DNA of 64,000 nt from contig NC_065872.1 in NCBI RefSeq assembly GCF_933775445.1, positions 6,510,001 to 6,574,000 of the forward strand, written 5' to 3'. Within the stretch, counting starts at the first letter, position 1, and each line of letters begins with the position of its first letter. This stretch comes from Argentina anserina. Taxonomy: Eukaryota; Streptophyta; Magnoliopsida; Rosales; Rosaceae. This document shows, piece after piece, positions 62,245-64,000 of the stretch. Made by a program: the position numbers and the translations under genes. The notes under the pieces were generated by a model that was not told where the DNA came from, made no database searches, and saw only the letters and a list, made by a program, of their open reading frames with translations.

Positions 62245-63724
62245 TTACACAAACAACTAACAGATCAAATCTGTACCATCTCTCAAACACGGCCGTTTAT
62301 TTTGGCATCATGTTATATAAATAGGAGATAATGTGGTACTAGTCAATTCGAATTTGCTAGCTTTCAGTAAAATGTCGTGTAAATTTAATTTAATAATTTC
62401 TCGTCCGGATTATTGTCCACATTCCACAATGATGGATTTCCAAATAAAACCACCAACAAAAGGTTCGATCTTTAAATTTCCTAAGATGCAGTTCAATGCA
62501 AACATAACATTTTTGTCTGCCATTCAAATCCTGCAGCTTCGCAGAAGCACGTAGTACTTGAAATTAATAATGCAAGAGCTGTAACTTTAGTTAGATGCGC
62601 CTCGTGTTTAGGCAGTTGATTGTGATATGGTTATTTGATCTAAGCATGAATGATTTTGATGAGTAATTACATCTACGACTATGAACTTACATGACAAACA
62701 ATGTAAAAAACATGTTCTAAGTTCGAAACGTTATCGTTATCTTGTCGATATCTAGCATGTTATGTTGTTATTTGAACATAAACGACGTTTCACTGTTATG
62801 ATTGTTATCTATACTACAACATGCCTAATGATCAACTCCTTCATTTCATCACCTTCCAAGCTACAAAGCGAGGTAAGTTTGTTACTTAGTTGTCATTCTC
62901 ACTTGTTTCTTGTTATCATTTTGTATCTTACCACAAAACAAAATTATTGAGTTTCCAGGAAGTTTCCAAGAAGCAGCAGCAGCAGCAGCTTGAAATTCTC
63001 AGAACAAAAGAGGTACAGGCACTTTGAAGGTGTGGATAATCAAGATTTAAGAGGCTTCATAGGTGCTTGGCAGGCGGTTGTTCTTCTCTGTGCAGCTTCG
63101 TAGCTGCTTCACGGTTTTTGGCCACTTCTTCGCCGTTTACAGTCACAATGACGAAACAAACAGCCATATATCACCTTGGTTTAGGGCTTGGCTTCCCGCA
63201 TTTGCTAGGTTGCTGTCAAATACGGCCGATTGATGTATAAACATAGTTTAGGGCTTGGCTTCCCGCATATATCACCTTGGTTTAGGGCTTGGTTTTGGCC
63301 GATTGATGTATAAACATAGTTTAGCAAATACAATCACTCACGTTTACTTGATGCAACTGGGGAGTACATTGCATGCATCAAATGAGCATACCTGTTTATG
63401 ACATCCGCAGTTGCTACATTAAAGTTACATGAAAATCAGAGGCTACGGTGAAAATATTTGAACCTTATCAATACCAAGCACGAGATACAGAAAAATACTG
63501 AATCTTTAAGCAAGGCATATCCAAAAGGTTCATTAGTATTAACTCACAATCTTTCTACATTGGAATCATCCAAACATAAACAAATCACCCAATCGCAACA
63601 ATATCCAAAAGCAGCCCATCCGAAACATCATTAAGTGAAAGTAACAAAAACCAAAAGACCACGCAGAAAGAAGCTACTGCAAATTGGTACCAAGCAGGTG
63701 GAATCTCAGTGAAGCACACCCAGA
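62245..63724. other. Intergenic DNA and 3' flank of the U1-70K-like gene
   Basis: No gene is supported. A CAG run (about 62975-62990) and the compound duplication at 63168-63324 lie here. The last few hundred bases probably include the 3' untranslated region of the gene at the window's end. Confidence 0.4.
63168..63324. repeat. Compound A-B-A-B duplication
   Basis: Block A (ATCACCTTGGTTTAGGGCTT) and block B (GGCCGATTGATGTATAAACA) occur in the order A, B, A, B at about 63168, 63224, 63268 and 63298. The spacers differ, and GGGCTTGGCTTCCCGCAT occurs a further time between them. Confidence 0.85.
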
Positions 63725-64000
63725 TCAATATTCATACTCCCGAGAAACTGATCTAGCAGATCGCTGATAATCACGCTCGGCGTCACCACTTCTCTCCCTT
63801 TCACGTGATTCAACTGGGGCTTTTTCATAATGGTAGTCATCCTCCTCCATTTGATCATCATAGCGATCTGGATACTGTTTGTAGCGATCGTGGTCATGCT
63901 CGGCATCCAAGTGATCATCATACTGGCTTCGACGACGCTCATAGTGCTCAGGATCATGGTCAGGGTCTGAGTGCCTATGGCCATGTTCAGAATGTTCAAA
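63725..64000 (-). CDS. C-terminal end of a U1 snRNP 70-kDa-like protein (partial)
   Basis: Only the last 91 codons are in the window; the rest lies beyond 64000. The peptide is dominated by Arg, Asp, Glu, His and Tyr, with phrases such as HDHDRYKQYPDRYDDQMEED and ERDYQRSARSVSREYEY before the stop at 63725-63727. This resembles the RE/RD-rich tail of plant U1-70K, which binds U1 RNA and recruits SR proteins to 5' splice sites. The RNA-recognition domain that would prove it is outside, so another SR-like splicing protein is possible. Confidence 0.6.
   Translation of the reverse strand, partial: FEHSEHGHRHSDPDHDPEHYERRRSQYDDHLDAEHDHDRYKQYPDRYDDQMEEDDYHYEKAPVESRERERSGDAERDYQRSARSVSREYEY

Overview
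This is a stretch of flowering-plant nuclear DNA, most likely from a eudicot. The evidence is long AT-rich intergenic DNA, GT-AG introns, plant-specific genes (GRAS, CYP90B1, DDM1) and many plant-type transposons. A rosid, perhaps Rosaceae, is possible, but I could not test that without a search.

There are six protein-coding loci, all read from the minus strand, and one tRNA gene. They are a SCL4/7-type GRAS regulator (4661-6493, one exon), succinate dehydrogenase flavoprotein SDH1 (12487-16763, 16 exons), the brassinosteroid C-22 hydroxylase DWF4/CYP90B1 (20412-24386, 8 exons), a DDM1-type SNF2 remodeler (47290-52867, 15 exons), a TauE/SafE-family membrane protein (57947-60565, 11 exons) and the 3' end of a gene resembling U1-70K (63725-64000). 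The tRNA-Glu(TTC) lies at 46825-46896 on the plus strand. All four multi-exon models were assembled from splice sites and close in frame, giving 634, 498, 724 and 478 residues. The genes are functionally unrelated neighbours, as is usual in plants.

Transposons fill most of the rest, and many can be delimited to the base by target-site duplications (TSDs). A 2.4-kb MULE-like element (546-2992) carries a large TGTCAC array. Two members of one Pack-MULE family (10525-11718 and 61023-62235) both carry rearranged pieces of a glutaredoxin-family gene. A TRIM at 25631-26953 holds a nested hAT-type element. Two copies of a 10-bp-TSD MITE lie at 29154-29335 and 49619-49803. A LINE-like retroposon lies at 31911-32888. 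A full-length but broken Ty1/copia element spans 34594-42001. A second TRIM (49213-49565) sits with a MITE inside one intron of DDM1. A hAT-type MITE (54624-55134) is followed by a 1.9-kb solo LTR (55559-57459).

The observations most worth following up are the glutaredoxin-carrying Pack-MULE pair, the copia element whose gag and pol each begin directly after a splice-acceptor-like site, the TGTCAC-array MULE, and the two TE insertions in an intron of DDM1, a gene that silences such elements.
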